Below are positions 42,911-53,935 of a DNA stretch of 64,000 nt, one piece after another. The translations under genes and the position numbers were made by a program. Position 1 is the first letter of the stretch. Each line of letters begins with the position of its first letter. Origin of the DNA: CALBPI01 sp039821605 (GTDB lineage: Bacteria > Pseudomonadota > Gammaproteobacteria > Steroidobacterales > Woeseiaceae); assembly GCA_039821605.1 (NCBI GenBank), contig JBCBNV010000003.1, forward strand, positions 248,001 through 312,000. Reading direction: 5' to 3'. The notes beneath the pieces were generated by a model. It was given only the letters and a program-made list of their open reading frames with translations. It ran no database searches and had not been told where the DNA came from.

Positions 42911-44446
42911 TTAGTTCGAATCGGCCGCCTTGTACCGATCAACGAGGCGGCGTTTGTAGAGCTTGCCGTTGTCGTGACGCGGCAGCACAGCGTCGAAATC
43001 GATGCTGCGGGGTACCTTGATGTGCGACAGACGTTCGCGCAGGTAGCCAATCAACTCCGCTTCGAGCGCGTCGCCACCTGTCGAGCCCTCCAGCGGTTGC
43101 ACCACGGCATGCACACGCTCACCAAACTCAGAATCGGGCAGCCCGAACACAGCCGCATCGGCCACCTTCTCATGTGACACCAGCAGGTCCTCGACCTCCT
43201 GCGGGTAAATATTCACGCCCCCCGAGATGATCATGTAGTGCTTGCGATCGGTGAGGTAGAGAAAGCCCTCATCGTCGACGTAGCCCACATCACCCACGGT
43301 GGCCCAATCACCCATGTAGCTCTGCGCCGTCTTCTCGGGCTCGTCGAAGTACTCGAACTTCTGTGGATTGCCAGAGAAGTACACGGTACCCACCTCGCCC
43401 GTCGGCGCCGGCTCACCGTCGTCGCCGACGATGTGCACCTGGCAATTGACGGGTTGCCCCACGCTTCCTTTGTGCGAGAGCCAGTTGGCCGAATCGATGG
43501 CCGTGAAGCCCGCGCCTTCGGTGGAGGCGTAGTACTCGGCGAGCCGCGGGCCCCACCAGTCGATCATGCGTTGTTTGATGTCCACGGGACAGGGCGCAGC
43601 GGCATGAATGGCCACCTGCAGTGACGAAAGGTCGTAGCCTGCGCGCACATCCTCGGGCAACTTGAGCATGCGTACGAACATGATGGGCACCCACTGACTG
43701 TGGGTCACGCAAAATCGCTCGATGCTGGCCAGCGCCAGTTCAGGGTCGAACTTGGGCATGACCACGATCGTGGCGCCCAGCGCCTGGGCCACGGTACAGA
43801 ACGTCAGTGGGGCTGCGTGGTAGAGCGGCGCCGGCGACAGGTAGACGGTCCCGGCGCCAATACCAAAGGCGCTCACGAGCGCCAGCGGCATGGGCAGGAT
43901 CTCATCGATGGGCGTACCACTGGGACGCAGGGACAGCACACCCTTGGGCCGGCCCGTCGTACCCGAGGAGTAGAGCATCTGCACGCCCGCTTCCTCGTCG
44001 TCGATCGGCGTTTCGGGCTGACCCGCGATGAGCGTTTCGAAGTCTTCAATGGCGTCCGTGTTCGCGCGCAACATGGCTGCAAACTCGAGCTGCGGCGATG
44101 CCGAGCGCACGCTGGCTGCGAGCTCCGTGAACCGGTCGCTCGTGATCAGTAGGCGAGAGCGAGAATTTGCGACGATGTAGGCCACCTCGTCCTGCAGCAG
44201 ATGTGTGCTGATGGCCGTGTACACGAGTCCGCTGCGTTGCGCGGCCCAGACGATGGGCATGTACTCGATGCAGTTTTCGAGCAGGATGGCGATGTGATCG
44301 CGTGGCGCCAGTCCCAGCGATCGGAACCAGTTGGCGATGCGATTCGACAGCGCGTCGAGTTCCCGGTAAGTCAGTTGCTCACCCGTGTCGGCCATGATCA
44401 CGGCTGGCGTTTCCGGCTGGCTTGCAGCCTGCTGGCTTGGATGCAT
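42911..44446 (-). CDS. Acyl-CoA synthetase / AMP-dependent ligase
   Basis: This 511-residue ANL-superfamily enzyme has the AMP-binding P-loop YSSGTTGRPKG (159-169), YYASTEG, the TGEVGTVYFSG and DRKHYMIISGG hinge motifs, and catalytic Lys in NGKLYKRRL near the C-terminus. It activates a carboxylic acid to its CoA ester. The residues do not fix the acid, but clustering with beta-oxidation genes in this window favours a fatty, steroid or aromatic acid. It is monocistronic and divergent from the MBL gene. Confidence 0.92.
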   Translation of the reverse strand: MHPSQQAASQPETPAVIMADTGEQLTYRELDALSNRIANWFRSLGLAPRDHIAILLENCIEYMPIVWAAQRSGLVYTAISTHLLQDEVAYIVANSRSRLLITSDRFTELAASVRSASPQLEFAAMLRANTDAIEDFETLIAGQPETPIDDEEAGVQMLYSSGTTGRPKGVLSLRPSGTPIDEILPMPLALVSAFGIGAGTVYLSPAPLYHAAPLTFCTVAQALGATIVVMPKFDPELALASIERFCVTHSQWVPIMFVRMLKLPEDVRAGYDLSSLQVAIHAAAPCPVDIKQRMIDWWGPRLAEYYASTEGAGFTAIDSANWLSHKGSVGQPVNCQVHIVGDDGEPAPTGEVGTVYFSGNPQKFEYFDEPEKTAQSYMGDWATVGDVGYVDDEGFLYLTDRKHYMIISGGVNIYPQEVEDLLVSHEKVADAAVFGLPDSEFGERVHAVVQPLEGSTGGDALEAELIGYLRERLSHIKVPRSIDFDAVLPRHDNGKLYKRRLVDRYKAADSN

Positions 44447-44475
44447 TGTTGTCCCCCCGCGGCATGCTCAGCGGC

Positions 44476-44481
44476 TATAAT
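44476..44481 (+). promoter_or_regulatory. Consensus -10 box TATAAT
   Basis: TATAAT lies about 76 bases before the MBL start codon, in the divergent gap after the acyl-CoA synthetase gene. No good -35 is found at 16-18 bases, so promoter use is tentative. Confidence 0.4.
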
Positions 44482-44557
44482 GGCGACTACGCGACACTAC
44501 GCGCAACCGCGCGGGCACCGTGGCCGGTGCCGCAGTTCGGCCACCGCGTGCCGAACC

Positions 44558-45586
44558 ATGCCAAGCCTTCCCGAATACATGCACTACCCGCTCGCCGACG
44601 TACCGGCACACGGCCAGACCGTGCCCGTGGCCGATGGGGTGTCCTGGCTGCGTATGCCGCTACCCTTCATGCTCGGGCACATCAACCTGTGGCTGCTTGA
44701 GGACCACGACGACACGCTCGCGATCGTCGACACAGGACTCAACACGCGCGACACGCAGGACCACTGGCGCGATCTGCTCGACGGCAAGAGCGTGAGTCGG
44801 ATCGTGGTCACGCACATGCACCTGGACCACGTCGGCAGCGCGGGTTGGTTGCACGAGCACTATGACGCGCCGCTGTACATGACGCGAGCCGAGTACCTCA
44901 TGTGCCGCGTGCTCGTCGCCGACACCGGACAGCCTGCGCCGGAAGCGGGCGTTGACTTCTATCGTGCCGCAGGTTTCGACGACGCGGCCCTGCAGCGCTA
45001 CCGCAGTGCCTTTGGTGGATTCGGCAAAGCCGTCTATGCCATGCCTCAGGCTTACCATCGGCTGCAGGAAGACGATGTGCTGCGCATCGGTGAACAGAAC
45101 TGGCGCATCGTCACCACGAGCGGTCACTGTCCCGAGCACGCGTCACTGTTCAACGAACAGGCGGGGCTGCTGATTGCCGGCGATCAGATCCTGCCCACGA
45201 TTTCTTCGAACGTCAGCGTCTGGCCCACAGAACCTGAGGCGGACCCCATGGGATTCTGGCTCGAGAGCTGTCGGAAGCTCAAAGCGCTGCTAGACGATGA
45301 CGTCCTCGTGCTGCCCTCACACGGCAAGCCATTCCGGGGCGCGCCGGGTCGTCTGCAGGCGCTCATCGACGAACACGAAGACAACTTCGACGCGCTACGT
45401 CAGTTGTGCCGCGAACCGCAACGCGCCGTGGACACGTTTGCCGCCCTGTTCAAGAGCCGCATTACGGACGGCAACCTGATCATGGCGACCGGCGAAGCCG
45501 TTGCCCACCTCAATCACATGCTGCGGCAGGGCAACCTCGTTCGCGAGACTGACGATGACGGCGTACACCGCTATCGCACCGCATAG
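44558..45586 (+). CDS. Metallo-beta-lactamase fold hydrolase
   Basis: This 342-residue MBL-fold protein has the metal motif THMHLDH (HxHxDH at His86, His88, Asp90, His91), further ligands in TTSGHCPEH and AGDQIL, and LPSHGKPFRG near the C-terminus. Substrate unknown. Relatives are lactonases or thioesterase-like hydrolases. ATG 44558 (MPSLPEYMHY) is chosen, since the upstream part of the frame overlaps the divergent gene. The next gene begins immediately after its stop. Confidence 0.88.
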   Translation: MPSLPEYMHYPLADVPAHGQTVPVADGVSWLRMPLPFMLGHINLWLLEDHDDTLAIVDTGLNTRDTQDHWRDLLDGKSVSRIVVTHMHLDHVGSAGWLHEHYDAPLYMTRAEYLMCRVLVADTGQPAPEAGVDFYRAAGFDDAALQRYRSAFGGFGKAVYAMPQAYHRLQEDDVLRIGEQNWRIVTTSGHCPEHASLFNEQAGLLIAGDQILPTISSNVSVWPTEPEADPMGFWLESCRKLKALLDDDVLVLPSHGKPFRGAPGRLQALIDEHEDNFDALRQLCREPQRAVDTFAALFKSRITDGNLIMATGEAVAHLNHMLRQGNLVRETDDDGVHRYRTA

Positions 45587-46033
45587 GTGGCGCCCGTGAG
45601 CGGCATCGCGCGACACATCGCGTCGGGCATTTGCCTCTATGACGACGAGCTGCAATGGCACGCCGTGCGTGCCAGTGGCCCGGGCGGCCAGCACGTCAAC
45701 AAGACGGCCACGGCCGTGGAGCTGCGCTTCAATATCACGGGCTCGCGCCTGCCCGCGCCCGTCAAGCAGCGCCTGCTGGCCCGCAATGACCGGCGCATTG
45801 CAGCCTCGGGCGTTATCGTCATCCGCGCGCAGCAGGCGCGCTCGCAAAAGCAGAACAAGCGCGCGGCACTCGACCGCCTGTCCGCGCTCGTGGCCGAGGC
45901 CAGCCGCGAGCCCAAGCGGCGCATCGCCACGAAGACGCCCGCTCGCGTCCACCGTGCGCGGCTCGCCGCCAAGCAACGCCGCGCCGATACCAAGCGCCGG
46001 CGCGCCGCGATTCGCGGAGGCGATCATGATTGA
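45587..46033 (+). CDS. arfB: Ribosome-rescue peptidyl-tRNA hydrolase ArfB
   Basis: This 148-residue protein has the release-factor GGQ loop in RASGPGGQHVNKTATAVEL (GGQ 33-35) and a very basic C-terminal tail (about 105-148) that enters the mRNA tunnel of a stalled ribosome. ArfB (YaeJ) frees peptidyl-tRNA from non-stop ribosomes. GTG 45587 directly follows the MBL stop. GTG 45596 is an alternative giving a shorter start. The stop lies 8 bases inside the next gene. Confidence 0.92.
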   Translation: MAPVSGIARHIASGICLYDDELQWHAVRASGPGGQHVNKTATAVELRFNITGSRLPAPVKQRLLARNDRRIAASGVIVIRAQQARSQKQNKRAALDRLSALVAEASREPKRRIATKTPARVHRARLAAKQRRADTKRRRAAIRGGDHD

Positions 46034-47099
46034 GCGCACCGACATCGACGTGATCATTGTCGGTCAGGGCATCGCGGGCTCGTCACTGGCCTGGGCGCTC
46101 ATAGACCGCGGCATGCGCCCGCTGGTCATCGATGACCGCCGCGAGACAAGCGCCTCGAGCGTGGCCGCCGGACTCATCACTCCCGTGACGGGCGCCAAGC
46201 TCAAGACGCAGACCGATTTCTCGTTTCTCGCCGGCGCGGCCGCGGCGCACTACCGCGCGGTTGAGGCCGCGACCAAAGTGTCGTGCTTCTTCGCACGCCC
46301 GGCCTGGCGCCTGTTGTCGACCGAGCGCGAGCTCTCCATATGGAACGACGCACCGCCGCCATTGCGCGCGGAACTCAAACTGACCGACGACCTGCCCGAA
46401 GGCATCGCACCGGGACAGGTGAATACGGTCATGCCCAATGCCGCGCGGCTCGACACGCAGCGCTATCTCGAGGCCGTGCACACAGCACTCTGCGACAAGG
46501 GACTGATGCTGGGCGGCCACGTTGAACCCGAAGACGTGACGCGCGTCGATGCCGGTATTGAGTTGACCGAGCTCTCGGTGCGCGCCCGACACATCGTATT
46601 CTGCCGCGGATATGCCGATGCCCGCAACAGCTACTTCGCCGGCCCGTCCTGGCGTCCCGCCAAGGGCCAGGTCCTGACAATCCGCTGCCCCGATCTCCAC
46701 ATCGCGAACACGGTGCACGCGCCGGGCCTGTGGCTGACGCCGCTCGGCGGCGCGCTATACCTGGCGGGCGCGAGCTACGAATGGGACACACTCGACGACC
46801 GGCCGACCGCCGAGGCGCGCGAGGCGCTCTGTGAGAAACTCGATCGCGTGCTGACCGTCGACTACACCGTGGTCGACCACCGCGCGGCCGTGCGTCCCAT
46901 CGTGCAGGGTCGCAAGCCCGTCTGTGGCCCGTCACCCAAGGACTCGCGCATCTGGTTGTTCAATGGCCTGAGCTCCAAGGGCGCGCTGTACGCGCCGACC
47001 GTCGCCATGCAGGTGGCCGGCGCACTGTGCAAAGACATTCCCGTCGACGACGAGTACCGGTTCGATCTTCGGGCCAGCGGGGAATGGCAGGACGACTGA
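46026..47099 (+). CDS. FAD-dependent oxidoreductase, DAO family (MnmC(o)-like candidate)
   Basis: This 357-residue FAD-dependent oxidoreductase of the D-amino-acid-oxidase fold has the dinucleotide motif IIVGQGIAGSSLAWAL (10-25), SVAAGLITPVTGAKL and, near the end, WLFNGLSSKGALYAP. The family oxidises C-N bonds. The gene after it encodes a YtqB/MnmM-type methyltransferase. Together they could act like the two halves of MnmC, an FAD oxidase turning cmnm5U34 into nm5U34 and a methylase making mnm5U34 in tRNA. That role is inferred from pairing only. ATG 46026 overlaps arfB by 8 bases. Confidence 0.83.
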   Translation: MIERTDIDVIIVGQGIAGSSLAWALIDRGMRPLVIDDRRETSASSVAAGLITPVTGAKLKTQTDFSFLAGAAAAHYRAVEAATKVSCFFARPAWRLLSTERELSIWNDAPPPLRAELKLTDDLPEGIAPGQVNTVMPNAARLDTQRYLEAVHTALCDKGLMLGGHVEPEDVTRVDAGIELTELSVRARHIVFCRGYADARNSYFAGPSWRPAKGQVLTIRCPDLHIANTVHAPGLWLTPLGGALYLAGASYEWDTLDDRPTAEAREALCEKLDRVLTVDYTVVDHRAAVRPIVQGRKPVCGPSPKDSRIWLFNGLSSKGALYAPTVAMQVAGALCKDIPVDDEYRFDLRASGEWQDD

Positions 47100-47650
47100 C
47101 GGCGGCCGCGCACGCCGCGATTGCCGACACACTCGAACCGGGTGGGCTGGCCATCGATGCCACGGCCGGTAACGGGCACGACACGCTGTTCCTCGCCAGA
47201 GCCGTCGGTCCTGCCGGTCTGGTGTTCGCGTTTGACGTTCAGTCGCGTGCCATTGCGGCGACCCGGAACAGACTCCGTGAAGCTCGCGTCGCGGACCGCG
47301 TGCGCCTGATTGAGGCGGGCCACGAAACACTGGCGGCACAATTGCCCCCCGAGGCTTGCGGCAACATTGCGGCTGTGATGTTCAACCTGGGCTACCTGCC
47401 CGGCGGGGATCACGCGGTCACGACAGCCTCGGAAACGACGACGGCGGCCATTGAGACCGCCGTCGCTTTTCTGGCACCCGGCGCCGTCATGACCCTCATG
47501 GCTTATCGAGGACACGCGGGTGGCCTGTCGGAGAGCGAGGCCGTCGCGCGCAGTTGCCGCGCGCTCGCCGCCTCGGGCTGTGAGGTCCGCTGCGAGGCGG
47601 CTGCCGGGGACGGCCCCGTCCTGTGGGTCGTTCGCGCGCCGGCCCAGTGA
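47084..47650 (+). CDS. Class I SAM methyltransferase, YtqB/MnmM family
   Basis: This 188-residue protein of the rRNA_methylase-type PF06962 family has the SAM motif DATAGNGHDT (25-34), FDVQSRAI, VMFNLGYLPGGDH and MAYRGHAGG. The B. subtilis homologue YtqB (MnmM) methylates nm5s2U34 in tRNA. ATG 47084 overlaps the FAD-oxidoreductase gene by 16 bases, so the two are co-translated. The rest of the wobble-uridine pathway (MnmE/G) is not in the window. Confidence 0.9.
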   Translation: MAGRLTAAAHAAIADTLEPGGLAIDATAGNGHDTLFLARAVGPAGLVFAFDVQSRAIAATRNRLREARVADRVRLIEAGHETLAAQLPPEACGNIAAVMFNLGYLPGGDHAVTTASETTTAAIETAVAFLAPGAVMTLMAYRGHAGGLSESEAVARSCRALAASGCEVRCEAAAGDGPVLWVVRAPAQ

Positions 47651-47668
47651 CCGGCGCGCGACAGACGA

Positions 47669-48859
47669 TCAGGCGGCCTCGTCCTGCGACTTGACGGCCT
47701 TGGGCTGCTTCTTGCGCGGGTCCAGACCGATCGAGCGCGCGATGATCTCACGCATGATCTCTGAGCTGCCCGCGTAGATGCGCGATACACGCGCGTCCGT
47801 GAACATGCGCGAGATGCGGTACTCGTCCATGTAGCCAGCGCCACCGTGAAGCTGCACGCAGGTATCCATGACACGACCTTCGAGTTCACTGCCGTAGAGC
47901 TTGATGCGCGCGGCCATCTCGGCCGACAGCTTGCCCTTGTTGTGCTCCTCGACGCAGCGGTCGAGGTAGACCTGCGCGAGATCGATCTCGGTTCGCATAT
48001 CGGCCATCTTGAAGCGCGTATTCTGGAAGTCCGCGATCGTTTGGCCAAAGGCCTTGCGATCGGTAATGAACTCCATGGTCAGGTCGAACGCGACCTGACA
48101 GGCGGCCACGTAGCCGCAGGCACCGAGCAGGCGTTCCTCGGCCAGGAACTGCATGAGGTAGTAGAAGCCGCGCGTGGCGTCGCCCAGGACGTTTTCCTTG
48201 GGCACCTTCACCTCGTTGAAGAACAGCTCTGCCGTATCCTGTGCCGCCAACCCCATCTTCTTGAGGTTGCGACCCCGCTCGAAGCCTTCCATGCCGCGCT
48301 CGACCACGAACAGACCGAGACCGTGCGTGGTGTCGGGCACCGTGCGCGCCGCGACGAGCACGAGGTCGGCGTTAATGCCGTTCGAGATGTAGGTCTTGCT
48401 GCCGTTGAGGACCCAGTGGTCGCCCTTGTCGACGGCGCGCGTCTTCATGCCCGCAACGTCGCTGCCCGCACCGGGCTCGGTCATGGCGATGGCCAGGATG
48501 CTTTCGCCGCTGATGCATTTGGGCAGCCAGCGCGCCTTTTGCTCCTCGGTGCCCAGCGCCCCCAGGTAAGGCGCCACGAGCCGCGAGTGCAGCGTCATGA
48601 AAAAGCCCGGGTCACCGTGCCTGGCGAGCTCCTCGATGAGAATCTGCTCGTAGCGAAAATCCTCGACGCCGGCACCGCCGTATTTCTCATCGGCCCACAT
48701 CAGTAGCAGGCCCTGTTCACCGGCTTTTTGAAAGGCCTCGCGGTCCACGATGCCCTTCTCACGCCAGCGCTCACCGTGCGGCTCGATCTCGTTGATCATG
48801 AACTGCCGGACAGCGTCGCGGAACATCTCGTGATCTTCGGTGAAACAGTTTCTTTCCAT
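47669..48859 (-). CDS. Acyl-CoA dehydrogenase
   Basis: This 396-residue acyl-CoA dehydrogenase has FAD/substrate motifs LAIAMTEPGAGSDVAGM and WVLNGSKTYISNG, then QLHGGAGYMDEYRISRMFTD and IYAGSSEIMREI. The residue aligned with the MCAD catalytic Glu is Ala, as in isovaleryl- or long-chain-type enzymes that place the base elsewhere. It oxidises acyl-CoA to enoyl-CoA. ATG 48859 is preceded by GGAG. It is the last gene of a TetR-led operon. Confidence 0.95.
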   Translation of the reverse strand: MERNCFTEDHEMFRDAVRQFMINEIEPHGERWREKGIVDREAFQKAGEQGLLLMWADEKYGGAGVEDFRYEQILIEELARHGDPGFFMTLHSRLVAPYLGALGTEEQKARWLPKCISGESILAIAMTEPGAGSDVAGMKTRAVDKGDHWVLNGSKTYISNGINADLVLVAARTVPDTTHGLGLFVVERGMEGFERGRNLKKMGLAAQDTAELFFNEVKVPKENVLGDATRGFYYLMQFLAEERLLGACGYVAACQVAFDLTMEFITDRKAFGQTIADFQNTRFKMADMRTEIDLAQVYLDRCVEEHNKGKLSAEMAARIKLYGSELEGRVMDTCVQLHGGAGYMDEYRISRMFTDARVSRIYAGSSEIMREIIARSIGLDPRKKQPKAVKSQDEAA

Positions 48860-48898
48860 TGTGTTGCTCCATGCGCCGCCAGGAGGGCGCCAATAACT

Positions 48899-49678
48899 CT
48901 AGCCTTTGAATTCCGGCTTACGCTTTTCGAAGAACGCCGTGACGCCTTCCTGATTATCGGGCGAACCGACGAGGTCCGTTTGCAGCCGCGCCTCATAGTC
49001 GAAGGTGTCAGCCCAGCTCGACGACTCGGCGGCGCGCATCACGAGCTTGGTCGCGCGCACGGACAATGGCGCACGCGCCGCGAGCTCGTGGCCCCAAGAC
49101 GTCGCGTTGTCGAGCACCTCGTCGTTGGGCACCACGCGGTTGACGAGCCCCCAGTCGAGACAGCGTGCGGCGTCGAGGCGCTCCGCCTCGACGGCGAGCT
49201 GAAACGCGCGCTTGTAACCAAGCTGCTTTTGCAGCAGCCAGTTGGCGCCGCCATCGGGCACGAGTGAAATCGTCGAGAACGGTGCCAGCAGGAACGCCTT
49301 CTCGCCCATCACGGCCAGATCGCAGGCCAGCGCCATCGCCAGCGCAATGCCCGCCGCGGCGCCGTTGATCGCGGCAATCACGGGTTTGGGCATGCCAATG
49401 ATCTCGTCGAAGATCGGTCGGTACTCGCGCTGCAGCTGCTGCTCGATCGTCATTTGCTCGGGGAAGCCCGCGCCGAGATCGGCGCCCGCCGAGAAGGCCC
49501 GTTCCGCACCCGTGAGCACGACGGCACGCACATCGGTGTTGCTGGCCGCTTCGCGCAGGGCCGCCGTCAGATCGAGACGCAAGGCCTGGTTAAAGGCATT
49601 CATAGCCTCGGGCCGCGCCATCGTGACGATGGCAACGGGCCCGTCGACGACACAGGTGGCTAGGGGTGAATCGCTCAT
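48899..49678 (-). CDS. Enoyl-CoA hydratase/isomerase
   Basis: This 259-residue crotonase-fold protein has oxyanion-hole motifs AERAFSAGADLG and NGAAAGIALAMALACD. Further on are the LAPFSTISLVPDGGANWLL segment and the FEKRKPEFKG tail that is typical of PaaG-like isomerase/hydratases. It hydrates or isomerises enoyl-CoA. It lies between the FadB/J-like gene (9-base gap) and the acyl-CoA dehydrogenase gene. Confidence 0.93.
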   Translation of the reverse strand: MSDSPLATCVVDGPVAIVTMARPEAMNAFNQALRLDLTAALREAASNTDVRAVVLTGAERAFSAGADLGAGFPEQMTIEQQLQREYRPIFDEIIGMPKPVIAAINGAAAGIALAMALACDLAVMGEKAFLLAPFSTISLVPDGGANWLLQKQLGYKRAFQLAVEAERLDAARCLDWGLVNRVVPNDEVLDNATSWGHELAARAPLSVRATKLVMRAAESSSWADTFDYEARLQTDLVGSPDNQEGVTAFFEKRKPEFKG

Positions 49679-49687
49679 AATCCCAAC

Positions 49688-51859
<2,172 letters not shown>

Positions 51860-51876
51860 CGTGTTCCCCTTGCGCC

Positions 51877-53085
51877 TCAGACGCGTTCGATGATCGTGGC
51901 CGTGCCCATGCCGGCACCCACGCAGAGATTGACGAGCGCCGTCGAGTCGTCGCGGCGTTCGAGTTCGTCGAGCACGGTGCCCAGGATCATGGCGCCCGTG
52001 GCACCCAGCGGATGACCCATGGCAATCGCGCCACCGTTGACGTTGATCTGGTCGTGATCGATGTCGAGCGCCTGCATGAAGCGCAGCACCACGGAGGCAA
52101 ACGCTTCGTTGAGCTCGAACAGGTCGATGTCCTTGGTCGTCATACCGCAGCGCTTCAGGACCTTCTCGGCCGAGGGCGCGGGGCCCGTGAGCATGATCGT
52201 CGGCTCGCTACCGATCGATGCGAAGCCCTTGATGCGTGCGCGCGGCTTGAGACCCAGTGCATCGCCAATTTCCTTGTTGCCGATGAGCACACCAGCCGCA
52301 CCGTCAACGATGCCGCTCGAGTTGCCGCCCGTGTGGACGTGGTCGATGCGTTCCACTTCGGGGTAACGCTGCAACGCAACGGCGTCGAATCCGGCCTGCT
52401 GCCCCGGGATCAGGAATGCGGGGTTGAGGTTGGCCAGGTCTTCCTTCGTCGTGCCCGGGCGCAGGTGCTCATCGCGATCGAGCACGGTCATGCCCAGCAT
52501 GTCCTTTACGGCGATGACCGAGTCATCGAAGTAACCCGACTCCCAGGCGTGCGCCGCTCGGTTCTGGCTCTCGACAGCGTAGGCATCCACGTCGTCGCGC
52601 GTAAAACCGTATTTGGACGCGATGAGGTCGGCGCCGATGCCCTGCGGGGCGAAGTAGGTGTCGTAGGCAACACGCGGATCAGCCGCCATCGCGCCCGAGT
52701 CTGACCCCATGGGCACGCGCGACATGCATTCAACGCCGCCGCCGATACCGAGGTCCGACTGCCCGGCCATGACCTGCGCCGCAACCGTATTGACGGCCTC
52801 GAGACCCGAGGCGCAGAACCGGTTGAGCTGCTTGCCGGGCACGTTCTGTTCATAGCCCGCCGTGAGTACGGCGACGCGCGCCACGTTGGCGCCCTGCTCA
52901 CCCACGGGCGACACGCAACCGAGAACGACGTCGTCGAGGTAGCTCGTGTCGAGATCATTACGGTCACGCAGCGACTCGAGTACCTGAGTCGTCAACTCAA
53001 TGGGCGTCACCGTATGCAGGCCGCCACTGGGCTTGCCGCGGCCGCGCGGCGTGCGAACGTGATCGTAGATGAAGGCGTCAGCCAT
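51877..53085 (-). CDS. Acetyl-CoA C-acyltransferase (thiolase, FadA-like)
   Basis: This 402-residue thiolase has catalytic Cys in NRFCASGLEAVN, the His in GGAIAMGHPLGATGA and the second Cys in CVGAGMG, all three intact. It cleaves 3-ketoacyl-CoA in beta-oxidation. The gene follows the TetR regulator by 49 bases and precedes the FadB/J-like gene. Confidence 0.95.
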   Translation of the reverse strand: MADAFIYDHVRTPRGRGKPSGGLHTVTPIELTTQVLESLRDRNDLDTSYLDDVVLGCVSPVGEQGANVARVAVLTAGYEQNVPGKQLNRFCASGLEAVNTVAAQVMAGQSDLGIGGGVECMSRVPMGSDSGAMAADPRVAYDTYFAPQGIGADLIASKYGFTRDDVDAYAVESQNRAAHAWESGYFDDSVIAVKDMLGMTVLDRDEHLRPGTTKEDLANLNPAFLIPGQQAGFDAVALQRYPEVERIDHVHTGGNSSGIVDGAAGVLIGNKEIGDALGLKPRARIKGFASIGSEPTIMLTGPAPSAEKVLKRCGMTTKDIDLFELNEAFASVVLRFMQALDIDHDQINVNGGAIAMGHPLGATGAMILGTVLDELERRDDSTALVNLCVGAGMGTATIIERV

Positions 53086-53134
53086 ATCGTTCCCCTTGAA
53101 CGTTGGGTTGTTTGTGAGTGCTTTCCGGCCGCCG

Positions 53135-53731
53135 TCAGGCAGCCAGTCTTTCGCGCAGCGTGCGCGTGTAGTTTTCGTGAACGGCCGCGAAGTCTATTTC
53201 TATCGGATTCAGCAGCCACATGTAGGTCACGCCGGCGATGTGGGCGACGTATTGTGCCGCGACGTCGCGCGGCGAGATGTCGTTGCGGACGGTGCCAGCA
53301 GAAATGCCATCGACGAGCCACGCCTCGGCATCCGTGATCTGGCGCGCGAAGGCCTGCTTGGCAAGCCCACGCAGGTCGGAGTTGGGCGCAGCGCCCTCGT
53401 AGAGCAGGATGTGCAGGACTCGAATGTCTTCGGGCGCATCGGTGACGAACTTGAAGTAAGCGCCGGCCGCGGCGCATAGCGCGTCAATGGCCGTCTTGCC
53501 CTCGACGGCGGCCTTGAGATAGCCCACCCAGCGGCGCTGAATCGTGTTGGAGACTTCCTGAAACAGACCCGACTTGGAGCCGTAGCGGTAGGTGGCGAGG
53601 CCGCGGCTGTAGCCGGCGCGCTCACCAATGGCGGCGAGCGTCGTGCCGTCGGTGCCGCGCTCAAGGATGAGCTCAATCGCCGCATCGATCATGGCGCGAT
53701 CTGAAGCCGCGGCGCGCTCTGCCTGGGTCAT
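53135..53731 (-). CDS. TetR/AcrR-family regulator
   Basis: This 198-residue TetR-type repressor has a DNA-binding domain with AAIELILERGTDGTTLAAIGERAGYSRGLATYRYGSKSGLF (residues about 16-56) and a helical ligand domain. ATG 53731 gives MTQAERAAASDRAM, a normal start. The frame is open further up to GTG 53773, but that extension is low-complexity and not family-like. It heads the beta-oxidation operon, so it probably represses itself and that operon. The palindrome at 53858-53872 is a likely operator, also reaching the divergent P450 gene. Confidence 0.92.
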   Translation of the reverse strand: MTQAERAAASDRAMIDAAIELILERGTDGTTLAAIGERAGYSRGLATYRYGSKSGLFQEVSNTIQRRWVGYLKAAVEGKTAIDALCAAAGAYFKFVTDAPEDIRVLHILLYEGAAPNSDLRGLAKQAFARQITDAEAWLVDGISAGTVRNDISPRDVAAQYVAHIAGVTYMWLLNPIEIDFAAVHENYTRTLRERLAA

Positions 53732-53857
53732 GCCCGTGGCTGAGGCCGGCGTGCTCCCTGCGCTGGATTTCACACTGTCTCGCAAACGTCGCCCCCGCGT
53801 CGTTAGATGTCCAGGCCGGGCGCGCCCAACCGATGAAGCAGCCTGCCCGGAATGATA

Positions 53858-53872
53858 CTTGTTGTCAACAAG
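53858..53872. promoter_or_regulatory. Palindromic operator between TetR gene and P450
   Basis: CTTGTTGTCAACAAG is an odd perfect palindrome with 7-base arms. Overlapping it is a wider pair TACTTG (53856-53861) / CAAGTA (53873-53878). It lies 63 bases before the P450 ATG and about 127 before the TetR ATG. Size and position fit a TetR-family binding site controlling both directions. Confidence 0.65.
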
Positions 53873-53935
53873 CAAGTACGGTAGTGTCTCCTCGAAAAAT
53901 CTGCGGTACCAGCATCAGGGCGAGGGACTAAAGCC

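Noticed and set aside
53732..53875. N-terminal extension of the TetR gene reading SSVGRARPG and GSTPASATG, like translated tRNA sequence
   Set aside because: I looked for a tRNA fold (acceptor pairs, T-arm GGTTCGA) in the DNA and found none. The stretch also covers the operator, so the shorter TetR start is preferred.
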